Below are positions 43,757 through 51,778 of a DNA stretch of 64,000 bases, piece by piece (within the stretch, counting starts at the first letter, position 1; each line of letters starts with the position of its first letter). This DNA is from Bacteroidales bacterium SW299 (lineage in GTDB: Bacteria > Bacteroidota > Bacteroidia > Bacteroidales > Bacteroidaceae): the NCBI GenBank assembly GCA_019550975.1, contig SDWH01000009.1, positions 62,001 to 126,000 of the forward strand, in the 5' to 3' direction. Below the pieces are notes generated by a model, which was not told where the DNA came from, did no database searches, and worked only from the letters and a program-made list of their open reading frames with translations. The position numbers and the translations under genes were made by a program.

Positions 43757-45469
43757 ATGGAGAACAACAATATGAAGAAAGCAATACTTTTACTGGCTTG
43801 CGGGATAGCCGTTCAGAGCGGAATGGCTCAGGAACTTCCCAAATGGGCCGACAAAGCCCGGAAAGCTGTCTTTTCAGTCATCACATACGACAAGGACAAC
43901 AAAATACTGAATACCGGAAACGGTTTCTACATCAACGCAAACGGAACGGCTGTTTCCGATTACAGCCTGTTCAAAGGAGCCGAACGGGCCGTGGTCGTAA
44001 CAGCCGACGGAAAAGAACTGCCTGTCACGTATATCCTGGGAGCTGACGAGATGTATGATGTGGTGAAGTTCCAGACCGAAGTGGACAAGAAGATTTATCC
44101 CCTGGAACCGGCAACGGCACCGGGCAGCATGGGTCAGACCGTTTTCCTGCTTCCCTACTCCACACAAAAGGACATCAAGGCGCAAACAGGCACTGTCACC
44201 AAAGTGGATACCATCGGAAAGCAGTCTTTTTACTACACATTAAACATGAAGACGGGCGACAAGACCGTAAGCTGCCCGGTAATGAACGGAGAAGGACAGG
44301 TGCTGGGACTTATCCAGAAAAATGTTGACGAAAAGAGCGACGCAAGCTTTGCCATCGGAATCAACTATGCTAAAGCTCTGGCAATAAATGCGCTGTCAAT
44401 AAACGACTATTCGCTCAAGTCGATCGGCATCCGAAAGGGACTGCCGGAAGACGAATCGCAAGCATTGGTCTTCCTGTATATGGCTTCATCAAGCCTGAAG
44501 GGCAACGAATATCAGGAACTGCTCAACGAGTTTATCACAAAATACCCGGAAAACAGCGAAGGGTATTCAAGACGGGCCATACTGTATATCAGCAAAGGCG
44601 ACGAGGAGTATCTCAAACTGGCAGACGAAGACCTGAAAAAGATGCTTGAAGTATCTGAAGACAAGGCAGAGGGACATTACAACATCGCCAAGCAGATTTA
44701 TAATTATGTCATTTCGCTCAACGGGAAACAGCCTTACGGCGACTGGACGCTTGACCGCGCATTGGAGGAAATCAACGCCGCACTTGACAAAGACAACCAG
44801 GGACTGTATTACCAGCTTCAGGGCGACATATTCTTTGCCCAGCAGAAATATCCGGAGGCTTTTGCCAGCTATGATGCCGTCAACCATTCCACACTGGCTT
44901 CTGCCGCTTCTTTCTACTCGGCCGCAAAGACGAAGGAACTGATTGAAGGAGCCAGCAAGAAAGAAGCCATCGCGCTGATGGACAGTGCTGTGGCACGGTT
45001 CATCATGCCTTACGGCAAGGATGCTGCCCCTTATCTCTATGAACGCGGAAGGATGAAAGCCGAGGACGGACAGTTCCGCGAAGCCGTAAAAGACTACAAT
45101 GCTTTTTCGGATGCGATGATGGGACAAGTATCGGCAGAGTTCTACGTCATCCGCGAACAGGCTGAAATGCAGTGCCGCATGTACCAGCAGGCCATCAACG
45201 ATATCAACAAGGCTATCGAAATGGAACCGGGAAACGAAAGCTACTGGGTGGAGAAAGGAAGTGTGCACCTGCGTGTAAACCAGCCGGAAGAAGCAGTCAA
45301 AGCTCTTACAAGAGCTACGGAAATCAACCCGAAGAATGCGGTAGCCTACCGGATGATGGGATATGCACAAATCCAGCAGAAAAAGAAAAAGGAAGGTATG
45401 GCCAACCTGAAAAAAGCGAAAGAACTGGGAGATACCGTGGCTTCAGGACTTATCGAAAAATATAAATAA
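43757..45469 (+). CDS. Secreted trypsin-like pseudo-protease with TPR repeats
   Basis: The 570-residue product starts with a signal peptide (from MKKAILLLACGIAVQSG, cleavage after AQ) and is probably periplasmic. Residues about 25-210 align by pattern with HtrA/trypsin-like domains (GNGFYINANGTAVSDYSLF..., GQVLGLIQ), but the motif position of catalytic His reads SDYSLF and the GNSGGP serine site reads VSCPVMNGEG, so it appears inactive. The rest (about 230-570) is TPR-like helical repeats. It likely acts as a protein-binding scaffold. The ATG at 43757 starts eight bases after the methyltransferase stop; the ATG at 43772 is an alternative. Confidence 0.75.
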   Translation: MENNNMKKAILLLACGIAVQSGMAQELPKWADKARKAVFSVITYDKDNKILNTGNGFYINANGTAVSDYSLFKGAERAVVVTADGKELPVTYILGADEMYDVVKFQTEVDKKIYPLEPATAPGSMGQTVFLLPYSTQKDIKAQTGTVTKVDTIGKQSFYYTLNMKTGDKTVSCPVMNGEGQVLGLIQKNVDEKSDASFAIGINYAKALAINALSINDYSLKSIGIRKGLPEDESQALVFLYMASSSLKGNEYQELLNEFITKYPENSEGYSRRAILYISKGDEEYLKLADEDLKKMLEVSEDKAEGHYNIAKQIYNYVISLNGKQPYGDWTLDRALEEINAALDKDNQGLYYQLQGDIFFAQQKYPEAFASYDAVNHSTLASAASFYSAAKTKELIEGASKKEAIALMDSAVARFIMPYGKDAAPYLYERGRMKAEDGQFREAVKDYNAFSDAMMGQVSAEFYVIREQAEMQCRMYQQAINDINKAIEMEPGNESYWVEKGSVHLRVNQPEEAVKALTRATEINPKNAVAYRMMGYAQIQQKKKKEGMANLKKAKELGDTVASGLIEKYK

Positions 45470-45477
45470 ACGTTATC

Positions 45478-46422
45478 ATGAACAACCGCATCTGTCACCT
45501 CTTCGGAATCAAGCGCCCCATCATTCAAGGCGGAATGGTGTGGTGCAGCGGATGGCGTCTGGCATCTGCCGTGAGCAACGCGGGCGGACTGGGACTGATA
45601 GGAGCCGGCTCCATGCACCCTGAAACCTTGCAGGAACATATACGCAAGTGCAAGGCGGCAACCGACAAGCCTTTCGGAGTAAACGTTCCGCTCATGTATC
45701 CTGAAATCGACAAAATCATGGACATCATTGCCAGTGAAGGCGTGAAGATTGTCTTCACTTCGGCAGGCAATCCGGCAAAATGGACCGACACGCTGCACAG
45801 CGCAGGAATAAAGGTGGCGCACGTCGTTTCGTCAACACGCTTCGCTGCCAAATGTGAAGAAGCAGGAGTAGATGCCATCGTGGCAGAAGGATTTGAAGCC
45901 GGAGGACATAACGGACGGGAAGAAACAACCACCTTCTGCCTGATACCTGCCGTAAAGCGAATATGCACGGTGCCTCTGATCGCTGCAGGAGGCATCGTAA
46001 CCGGCGAAGGCATACTGGCCGCGCAGATACTGGGAGCAGACGGCGTACAAATGGGCACACGGTTCGCACTCACGCGGGAAAGTTCCGCACACTTCTCATT
46101 CAAGGACAGATGCCTGCAACTGAATGAGGGAGATACCATCCTGACACTGAAACAGCTCTCGCCCACCCGGCTCGTAAAGAACGACTTCTACAAACAGGTG
46201 GAGGAAGCCGAGAAAAGAGGAGCCTCAACAGATGAAATGCGCGACCTGCTTGGAAAAGGACGGGCAAAAAAAGGCATCTTCGAAGGCGACATCTTTGAAG
46301 GGCTGATTGAAATCGGGCAGGCTGCCTCGATGCTGAAGCAACTTCAGACTGTTGACGAAGTGATGAAAGAGCTGGCCGAAGAATATGAGGAAGCGCTCAA
46401 CCGAATAAGGACAGCAAGGTGA
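45478..46422 (+). CDS. FMN-dependent nitronate monooxygenase / FabK-like enoyl reductase
   Basis: This 314-residue cytoplasmic flavoprotein has a TIM barrel. It has the N-terminal PIIQGGMVWCSG, the flavin loop AGGLGLIGAGS, catalytic His in EGFEAGGHNG (about 140-149) and AAGGIVTGEGILAAQILGADGVQMGTRFA (about 162-190), the phosphate-binding part. It fits the group containing FabK (enoyl-ACP reductase II) and nitronate monooxygenases; the sequence alone does not separate them. It lies eight bases after the pseudo-protease gene and ends the long plus-strand run. Confidence 0.85.
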   Translation: MNNRICHLFGIKRPIIQGGMVWCSGWRLASAVSNAGGLGLIGAGSMHPETLQEHIRKCKAATDKPFGVNVPLMYPEIDKIMDIIASEGVKIVFTSAGNPAKWTDTLHSAGIKVAHVVSSTRFAAKCEEAGVDAIVAEGFEAGGHNGREETTTFCLIPAVKRICTVPLIAAGGIVTGEGILAAQILGADGVQMGTRFALTRESSAHFSFKDRCLQLNEGDTILTLKQLSPTRLVKNDFYKQVEEAEKRGASTDEMRDLLGKGRAKKGIFEGDIFEGLIEIGQAASMLKQLQTVDEVMKELAEEYEEALNRIRTAR

Positions 46423-46537
46423 CAATGACAAGCGGCCAAAGGCTGTGTCAGGACCAGCCTTATCCGTCACCCCGGACACTGTTGAAGGATTTCGCAAACA
46501 TAAGCTGACTTATCCACCACAGGACCGGCAAGAAATA

Positions 46538-46744
46538 GAATAAGGGGGTGCATTTTACCATTTTAATGCACCCCCTCTTAATTGTTTTCAAGGATATTTT
46601 TCCGATTTCATGACTAGTAAAACCGGGAAAACAGACCGGATACAAACGCAAAAGAACCTGATAGAATTTTACCTTGTTAGAAAATTTAAATAGGCTCTTA
46701 TTTTCATTGACGTGACGAGATAAAATTTTAATGTTTCCCATCAT
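46538..46744. repeat. Intergenic ~210-bp repeat, unit 1
   Basis: This unit starts GAATAAGGGGG and ends ATGTTTCCCATCATC. It is a diverged direct repeat of 46756-46963; shared anchors in order are GAATAAG, TTGTTTTC(A/G)AGGAT(A/G)TTTTTC, ACAGACCGGA(T/A)ACAAA and ATGTTTCCCATCATC. It contains an 11-bp inverted repeat, GGGGGTGCATT and its complement, near its left end. No gene is supported; a 171-codon minus-strand frame spans both units but looks repeat-derived. Confidence 0.7.
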
Positions 46745-46755
46745 CTTTTCAAGCG

Positions 46756-46963
46756 GAATAAGAGCCTGTTTAAATTTTGCTCTGCCTCGGTTTGAGAATT
46801 GTTTTCGAGGATGTTTTTCTGTTTCTACGAAGATGATAGCGGGGAAACAGACCGGAAACAAAATCAAAAAGGGACGGATAAAAAACTTTTTCGGAAAATA
46901 AAATAAGGGGGGGACTGCACCCCCTATTTTTATTGACGCTATGTTTCCCATCATCCGTTCCGG
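46756..46963. repeat. Intergenic ~210-bp repeat, unit 2
   Basis: This is the second unit of the tandem pair. Its start, AATAAGAGCCTGTTTAAATTTT (46757-46778), is an imperfect inverted copy of 46681-46702 at the end of unit 1, so the centre can form a long stem. A G-rich hairpin, GGGGGGACTGCACCCCC, lies near its right end. Confidence 0.7.
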
Positions 46964-46977
46964 CAGCCGGAACAAGC

Positions 46978-48078
46978 TTATTTCAGCAGCTCAGCCAGCT
47001 TAGCTTCGATGTCTTCTCCGCGCAAGTCACGGGCCACGATGGTCCCGTCCTGAGCAATCAGCACCGTAGCAGGAATGGAGCGCACGCCATACAGACCGGC
47101 AGCTTCGTTTTTCCATCCTTTCAGGTCCGACATCTGAGGCCAGGTAATCTTCAGATCGGCAATCCCCTTCTTCCAGCTTTCCAGATTGCTGTCGAGCGAA
47201 ACGCCGACCACCTCAAAGCCTTTCGCCTTGTATTTGGCATATGCAGCCACAACGTTCGGCATCTCTCTGCGGCACGGACCGCACCAGCTTGCCCAGAAGT
47301 CAACAAGCGTATACTTGTTTTTCGCCACATAGTCGGAGAGCTTCACCTGTTTTCCTTCGGGCGTATCAAGAGCGAAATCAGTATACTTCTGCCCCTCCGA
47401 AGTCTTGACACGCACATCAACGTATTCCTTCAGGCGCACAAGCGAAGGATTTGAAGCCAATGGTGCCGGCACTTTCTCCAGCAGCGGCTGCACGTCGGCT
47501 ACCTCGAATCCCATGCCGAACATACCCAAAAGTTCTGCACCGGCAGCCTTGTCTACATTTTCCGAAAGCATCTGAAGGATCCGTCCGGTACCTTCTGCCT
47601 CTTTCCCGTCGAGAACTTTCATCAGCGAATCCTGCTGTGCCGCGGTCAGCGTAGAATCAGTGGTTGCCTTCTTGTAAATGCTTTCCATCTCATCATTAAT
47701 CCGCTTATACTCGTCCATGAATCCCTGCATCACATCATTGTTGGCCGTACCGGACACGCGGCTCTCCTGTGCGCTCATGTTCACCGTAACGGTTCCCGGT
47801 TCAACAAAAATCATGGCGGCCATGTGGCTGTCTCCGTTCGAATAGGTAACGTAACGCAAGGCTGCAACCGAATCGGGCACTCCCTTAAATTCAAATGCAC
47901 CGCCCTTCACCACGGTTGAATCGAGCACTTCAAATCCGTTTTCCGTTCTGTTCTGCAAATAGACCATATCTCCGTCGCTTGCACCTTCTGCCGTACCCTT
48001 GATGGTATATCCGGCCTTCTCCTGACATGCCGCCAGTGCCATGACACCTGCAGCGGCAAACCAAACCATTTTTTTCAT
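46978..48078 (-). CDS. TlpA-like thioredoxin-fold lipoprotein with DUF4369 domain
   Basis: This 366-residue lipoprotein has signal MKKMVWFAAAGVMALAAC with the lipid Cys at 18. Residues about 22-115 form the beta-rich DUF4369 domain common in Bacteroidota. A helical linker follows to about 220. Next is a thioredoxin/AhpC-TSA domain with redox motif WASWCGPCRREMP (Cys pair about 270 and 273) and the cis-proline loop SIPATVLI. It is probably a periplasmic thiol oxidoreductase keeping protein or cytochrome cysteines reduced. It has its own TATCTTTG promoter. Confidence 0.9.
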   Translation of the reverse strand: MKKMVWFAAAGVMALAACQEKAGYTIKGTAEGASDGDMVYLQNRTENGFEVLDSTVVKGGAFEFKGVPDSVAALRYVTYSNGDSHMAAMIFVEPGTVTVNMSAQESRVSGTANNDVMQGFMDEYKRINDEMESIYKKATTDSTLTAAQQDSLMKVLDGKEAEGTGRILQMLSENVDKAAGAELLGMFGMGFEVADVQPLLEKVPAPLASNPSLVRLKEYVDVRVKTSEGQKYTDFALDTPEGKQVKLSDYVAKNKYTLVDFWASWCGPCRREMPNVVAAYAKYKAKGFEVVGVSLDSNLESWKKGIADLKITWPQMSDLKGWKNEAAGLYGVRSIPATVLIAQDGTIVARDLRGEDIEAKLAELLK

Positions 48079-48107
48079 GAATTTTTATTTGCTTTTAATT
48101 ATGCAGG

Positions 48108-48115
48108 CAAAGATA
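48108..48115 (-). promoter_or_regulatory. Bacteroidota -7 box (TATCTTTG) of the TlpA-like gene
   Basis: A perfect TAnnTTTG match on the minus strand, 30 bases before the start codon. Confidence 0.55.
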
Positions 48116-48178
48116 ATCGTTTCATTCAAAAAAGCATGTCTTTTTAATTATAATTCACCACAGCAGGCAAATGACGTG

Positions 48179-48616
48179 TCAGTCGTCGATGTCGATAACG
48201 CGCATCTGGCTGTCGAAAGTGATTTCCCAGCGGTTGGAGAGCTTCACTTCATAGTTGCTGCGGTCACGCTCGATAGACAGGATCCGGGCGTCGGGATAGT
48301 TGCTCTGCACGTAGCTCTTGATCCCCTGAGGAACAATCGCTGAAGGAACTCCGTTGACCTTGCAGCTAACTTCCGTCCAGTCGCCAGACTTGTCGAACTC
48401 AACCTTTTCGCCGGTCGTGAAGATCACGTCGTAGCTCTTGCTGAACAGATCCGTTTCCTGCTTGGCCAAAGCAACCTTCGAACTCTTGAAATAAGTCGAA
48501 AGGAAGGTCTGAGCCTTAGTAGGCAACTGACCGATCTGGATGGGCCTGTCATTGTCGGCAAAGGCGATTCCGGACATCACGAACACACTCACTAAAAATA
48601 ATGCTAACTTTTTCAT
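48179..48616 (-). CDS. Secreted PepSY-like (DUF2874) protein
   Basis: The 145-residue product has a signal peptide (MKKLALFLVSVFVMSGIAFA) and two similar beta-alpha modules (about 25-85 and 90-145), each with the VxFDxxGxWxEV or WEITFDSQMRVIDID pattern. This is the PepSY-like fold of small secreted Bacteroidetes proteins, sometimes called BLIP-like. Their function is not established. The ATG at 48616 starts the signal peptide; the longer frame is unlikely. A CATCTTTG near-match to the -7 box lies at 48664-48671. Confidence 0.8.
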   Translation of the reverse strand: MKKLALFLVSVFVMSGIAFADNDRPIQIGQLPTKAQTFLSTYFKSSKVALAKQETDLFSKSYDVIFTTGEKVEFDKSGDWTEVSCKVNGVPSAIVPQGIKSYVQSNYPDARILSIERDRSNYEVKLSNRWEITFDSQMRVIDIDD

Positions 48617-48882
48617 AAGGCTTATTCTTTTTAGGGTTATACATTTGTTGCATTTTTCTAATGCAAAGATGCGGACAGAATCTGAAAACTTTCTGAACAA
48701 TGCGGATTTTGTCGAAAAAAACGATATGCAAATAGGAATATATTAGAAATAAGCTACTTATGAGCATTTCTCAAAGAACGAGGTAATGACTTGGAAACAG
48801 TTGCGATTTCTGCTATATGAGGTGTGTTTCTGTCAAACAACTCTTGTCTTGCCACAAATTCACACAAAGCAACTAAATTCTA

Positions 48883-49233
48883 TTACCGTTTCCCATATTT
48901 CTTTTCAAATAATTTCGTATTCTTCTCTCCCCAAGCAATCATAGCATCAATAATGGGAATCAGTGTCATGCCCAGTGGTGTGATGGCATACTCCGAGCGT
49001 GGGGGCAGTTCAGGGTAGATGGTCTTCGATACGAGACCGTCCTCTACCAGTTCCTTCAGTTGCAAGTCGAGCACACGGGGCGTGGCTTCGGGAAATATCT
49101 TGTGCAGTTCGCTGGGACGCAGGGCACGGTGGCGCAGTTCGTCCAAGATGCAAGATTTCCATTTCGAATCAATCAGGCTCATGGTCAACCGCAAGGGACA
49201 GTCCAAATCTACGGGTATCTTTCTTTCGTACAT
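48883..49233 (-). CDS. HxlR-family winged-helix transcription regulator
   Basis: This 116-residue DNA-binding protein has the HxlR (MarR-like) fold. Its N-terminus has CPLRLTMSLIDSKWKSCIL with a Cys near position 12, a candidate redox or aldehyde sensor as in HypR/YodB relatives. The HTH region is LRPSELHKIFPEATPRVLDLQL, and the wing is around PRSEYAITPLG. It is divergent from the flavodoxin/NTF2 cluster, and the region between holds facing promoters and two 15-base direct repeats, so it probably controls that cluster. Confidence 0.92.
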   Translation of the reverse strand: MYERKIPVDLDCPLRLTMSLIDSKWKSCILDELRHRALRPSELHKIFPEATPRVLDLQLKELVEDGLVSKTIYPELPPRSEYAITPLGMTLIPIIDAMIAWGEKNTKLFEKKYGKR

Positions 49234-49262
49234 GGTTTTATCTTTACTGAATGTTACGCCTG

Positions 49263-49270
49263 CAAAGGTA
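49263..49270 (-). promoter_or_regulatory. Bacteroidota -7 box (TACCTTTG) of hxlR
   Basis: A perfect TAnnTTTG match on the minus strand, 30 bases before the HxlR start. Confidence 0.55.
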
Positions 49271-49300
49271 AGGATAATATATCATAACAGGGATATACCG

Positions 49301-49334
49301 AATAATTTTTCAGTATATAAATAATTTTTCGGTA
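49301..49334. promoter_or_regulatory. Candidate HxlR operator: two 15-base direct repeats
   Basis: AATAATTTTTCAGTA (49301-49315) and AATAATTTTTCGGTA (49320-49334) are 19 bases apart, near two helical turns. They lie between the divergent -7 boxes at 49263-49270 and 49359-49366, where a regulator could affect both directions. Confidence 0.5.
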
Positions 49335-49358
49335 CTTGTGCAGGCAGGAGGAATCGCC

Positions 49359-49366
49359 TACCTTTG
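49359..49366 (+). promoter_or_regulatory. Bacteroidota -7 box (TACCTTTG) of the flavodoxin/NTF2 cluster
   Basis: A perfect TAnnTTTG match 39 bases before the ATG at 49405. Confidence 0.55.
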
Positions 49367-49404
49367 CAGCATCAAAACAAGATAATCAATTAAACATTAG
49401 CATC

Positions 49405-49788
49405 ATGAGAGCAAATATCGAAGAGTACAAGGCAGTGGAAGCCGCTGCCATGAAGTTTGTGAAGAGTGTAGCAGAAGGCAACAGCAAGTATGCCCGCGAG
49501 TTGTTTATTGACGAAGCCGTCCTATTCGGCTATTTGGACGGGAAGCTGGAGCACGGCAGCATCGAGCAGTTCTACCGCAATGTGGACACCGTAGGCGCAG
49601 GCGATGACTTCAAGGCACGCATCGACGTGGTGGACGTGGAAGAAACCCTCGCCGTGGTACGCGTGCTGGAGGAGAAATGGGGAGGCCGTATTGACTTCAC
49701 CGACTACCTGCTGCTGATGAAGATGGACGGCGAGTGGCGGTGCGTGGCGAAGGCCTACAATCAGAATTCCGATACCATTCAAAAGTAA
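49405..49788 (+). CDS. NTF2-like (lumazine-binding-like) protein
   Basis: This 127-residue cytoplasmic protein has the cone-shaped NTF2/SnoaL fold: an N-terminal helix pair (EYKAVEAAAMKFVKSVAEGN), a helix-strand DEAVLFGYLDGKLEHGSIEQFY and the closing sheet (LAVVRVLEEKWGG, DYLLLMKMDGEWRCVAKAY). Such proteins are small enzymes or binders; the Bacteroidetes group is often listed as putative lumazine-binding. It is first in the HxlR-facing cluster. The ATG at 49405 follows the promoter; the frame's earlier Met lies before it. Confidence 0.8.
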   Translation: MRANIEEYKAVEAAAMKFVKSVAEGNSKYARELFIDEAVLFGYLDGKLEHGSIEQFYRNVDTVGAGDDFKARIDVVDVEETLAVVRVLEEKWGGRIDFTDYLLLMKMDGEWRCVAKAYNQNSDTIQK

Positions 49789-49800
49789 GGAGGAAGCGTC

Positions 49801-50340
49801 ATGAAGATAACAGTCATTACAGGAAGTCCGCGCAAGCATGGTAACAGCTTTGCCATGACAGACGCATTTATCAGGGAAGCGGAGAAACTCGGTCACACGG
49901 TGCAACGCTTTGATGCCGCACTGATGAAAATAGGCGGCTGCCGTGCCTGCCAGACCTGCTTCAAGACGGGCAAGGCTTGTTCGTTCGACGATGATTTCAA
50001 CCTTATCGCCCCTGCCATCATGGAAGCCGATGCTGTCGTATTCCCCATGCCGACCTACTGGTATTCCATCCCGGCACAGATAAAGGGCGTGATTGACCGC
50101 CTGTTCTCATTCGTGGTAGACGGAAAGGATATCGCCGGAAAAAAATGCGGACTAATAGCCTGCTGCGAAGAAGACGACGTGACGGTAATGGACGGCATCC
50201 GTATGCCGCTGGAGCGTTCTGCCGCCCTGCTGAAATGGGAGATGGCAGGCGAAGTGTTTATTACCGGAGTATTGAACGAAGGGGACATCAATAAGACGGA
50301 CGGATGCAAGCAAGCGGCTGAACTGGCGCATAAATTCTGA
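49801..50340 (+). CDS. Flavodoxin-fold NAD(P)H-dependent oxidoreductase (first copy)
   Basis: This 179-residue FMN protein has the phosphate loop TGSPRKHGNSFAMT (about 7-20), two Cys in GGCRACQTCFKTGKACSF (about 45-62), and PTYWYSIPAQIKGVIDRLF (about 81-99), typical of iron-sulfur flavoprotein/MdaB-like reductases. The Cys-x2-Cys-x2-Cys region may bind a metal or act in redox. It lies 12 bases after the NTF2-like gene and four before the second flavodoxin. Confidence 0.85.
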   Translation: MKITVITGSPRKHGNSFAMTDAFIREAEKLGHTVQRFDAALMKIGGCRACQTCFKTGKACSFDDDFNLIAPAIMEADAVVFPMPTYWYSIPAQIKGVIDRLFSFVVDGKDIAGKKCGLIACCEEDDVTVMDGIRMPLERSAALLKWEMAGEVFITGVLNEGDINKTDGCKQAAELAHKF

Positions 50341-50344
50341 ACGT

Positions 50345-50977
50345 ATGAAAGTATTGTTGATTAACGGCAGCCCGAATCAAACGGGCTGCACCTATACCGC
50401 CTTGCACGAAGTGGAAACCACCTTGCAGGCAAACGGCATCGAAACGGAACTGCTGTACTTGGGCAAGAAACCCATAGCGGGCTGCATCGCCTGCGGAGCC
50501 TGCATGAAGACTGGACATTGCTTCCGCAACGACCTTGTGCAAGAGATACAGAAGCGGCTGGACGAATTTGATGCCATCGTCATCGGCTCACCGGTCTATT
50601 ACAGTGCGCCGACGGGGCAGCTCGTTTCGTTTCTGAACCGCCTGTTCTTCGCCACGGAAAGCCGCATGGCAGGCAAGCTTGGCGCATCAGTCGTATCGTG
50701 CCGCCGTGGTGGAGCCTCCGCCACCTTCGAACAGCTGAACCAGTATTTCACCATCGCCAATATGCCAGTCGTGGCATCGCAATACTGGAACTCGGTGCAC
50801 GGCTTCACGCCCGACGATGTGCGCAAGGACAAGGAAGGCTTGCAGACCATGCAAGTCTTGGGGCAAAACATGGCGTGGCTGCTGAAGTGCATCGAAAGCG
50901 GACGGAAGAACGGCATCCGCAAGCCGGAATATGAGCCGAGGATGCGAACGCATTTCATTCAAGACAAATATGAATAA
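50345..50977 (+). CDS. Flavodoxin-fold NAD(P)H-dependent oxidoreductase (second copy)
   Basis: This 210-residue relative of the preceding gene has the FMN loop NGSPNQTGCTYTAL (about 7-20), the Cys region GCIACGACMKTGHC (about 46-59) and SPVYYSAPTGQLVSFLNRLF (about 81-100). The longer C-terminus (residues 140-210) is helical. The pair may have arisen by duplication. Together with an HxlR regulator it suggests a response to quinones or other electrophiles; that is inferred from known HxlR systems. Confidence 0.85.
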   Translation: MKVLLINGSPNQTGCTYTALHEVETTLQANGIETELLYLGKKPIAGCIACGACMKTGHCFRNDLVQEIQKRLDEFDAIVIGSPVYYSAPTGQLVSFLNRLFFATESRMAGKLGASVVSCRRGGASATFEQLNQYFTIANMPVVASQYWNSVHGFTPDDVRKDKEGLQTMQVLGQNMAWLLKCIESGRKNGIRKPEYEPRMRTHFIQDKYE

Positions 50978-50989
50978 TCAGAAAGTAAT

Positions 50990-51355
50990 ATGGATGAGAA
51001 AAGCATAAAGGAAGAAGTAATACGCACTATCGAATACTACATCGAAGGCGCAAGGCAATGCGACGACATTCTTTTCTATAAGGCATTCGACCGGAACGCA
51101 ACGATGTCGTGGGCGGAAGACGGCAGCATCCGCACTGTTCCCATTGAGGAACTGCTCAAGTTCGGGCAATCAATGGGCAAGCAGGAGGTAGATTATAAAC
51201 TGACCGTTTGCAGCGCGACGGAAGACACAGCCATAGCCCGTATAGAATCCCACTTCAACAAAGCCGGAACGTACACCGACATGTTTACCCTTGTCAAAGG
51301 GGCAGACGGCTGGAAGATAGTCAGCAAGATATATCACTTGTACAAAAAGAATTAA
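50990..51355 (+). CDS. NTF2-like (lumazine-binding-like) protein, second copy
   Basis: This 121-residue protein resembles the 49405-49788 product in fold: N-terminal helices EEVIRTIEYYIEGARQ, then AFDRNATMSWAEDGSIRTVPIEELL, and strands ending MFTLVKGADGWKIVSKIYH. It closes the HxlR-facing cluster and is followed by a large hairpin. The gene order NTF2-flavodoxin-flavodoxin-NTF2 is symmetrical. Confidence 0.8.
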   Translation: MDEKSIKEEVIRTIEYYIEGARQCDDILFYKAFDRNATMSWAEDGSIRTVPIEELLKFGQSMGKQEVDYKLTVCSATEDTAIARIESHFNKAGTYTDMFTLVKGADGWKIVSKIYHLYKKN

Positions 51356-51368
51356 AAACATTCAGATG

Positions 51369-51434
51369 ACCAACGGGAGAGATGCAAGTGGTTTTGGTCT
51401 GCCCAAAACACAAACTTGCTATCCTCCCGTTGGT
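51369..51434. terminator. Long multi-segment hairpin after the NTF2/flavodoxin cluster
   Basis: The outer stem is 11 bp and perfect (51369-51379 with 51424-51434). Two inner stems follow: GCAAGT with ACTTGC and GTTTTGG with CCAAAAC. The region sits between the cluster and a convergent relaxase-like fragment, and on the plus strand ATTGTTT follows. It probably acts as a bidirectional terminator, but the inner segments make it more complex than normal. Confidence 0.65.
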
Positions 51435-51439
51435 ATTGT

Positions 51440-51778
51440 TTATAATGCCGTGCCCTTGCCTCTCCTAAGCGGCTCAACCGTCTTTTTAACGGATGAGAAC
51501 AGCCTGCCAAGCTGCTCTCTGAACCATTCGCCAATCAGTTGCCCGTTGATGGCAAGTGCAAGTTTAGACCTGTCTTTGGGGTCTTTCACCACTTGGAAGC
51601 CAGCCCTTTCGGTCGTGAACTTCCGCTTGTGTTCCTCCGAATAGAGTTCGCCCTCGTAGAACAGCGGCTTGCCGCTGATGAGCGTGGCGGTCTGCCGCTC
51701 GTTGAAGCCGACTTTAAGGCAGAACTTCTCCATGTACACCAGTTCTTGGAACAGCGGAAACCATTTCTTGGCTTTTCC
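51440..51778 (-). pseudogene. C-terminal fragment of a mobilisation relaxase-like protein
   Basis: About 110 residues on the minus strand (KWFPLFQELVYMEKFCLKVGF..., ERQTATLISGKPL, GELYSEEHKRKF, NGQLIGEWFREQ) resemble the tail of Bacteroides mobilisation/conjugative-element proteins. The catalytic relaxase domain is absent and the homology stops near 51778, where a different gene fragment begins on the other strand. I read this as a leftover of a lost mobile element. The family link is from remembered motif patterns and is tentative. Confidence 0.4.

Noticed and set aside
46460-46975. 171-residue minus-strand open frame in the gene-free stretch
   Set aside because: It is built from the two diverged repeat units, has no signal of a known family, and its internal duplication mirrors the DNA repeat.
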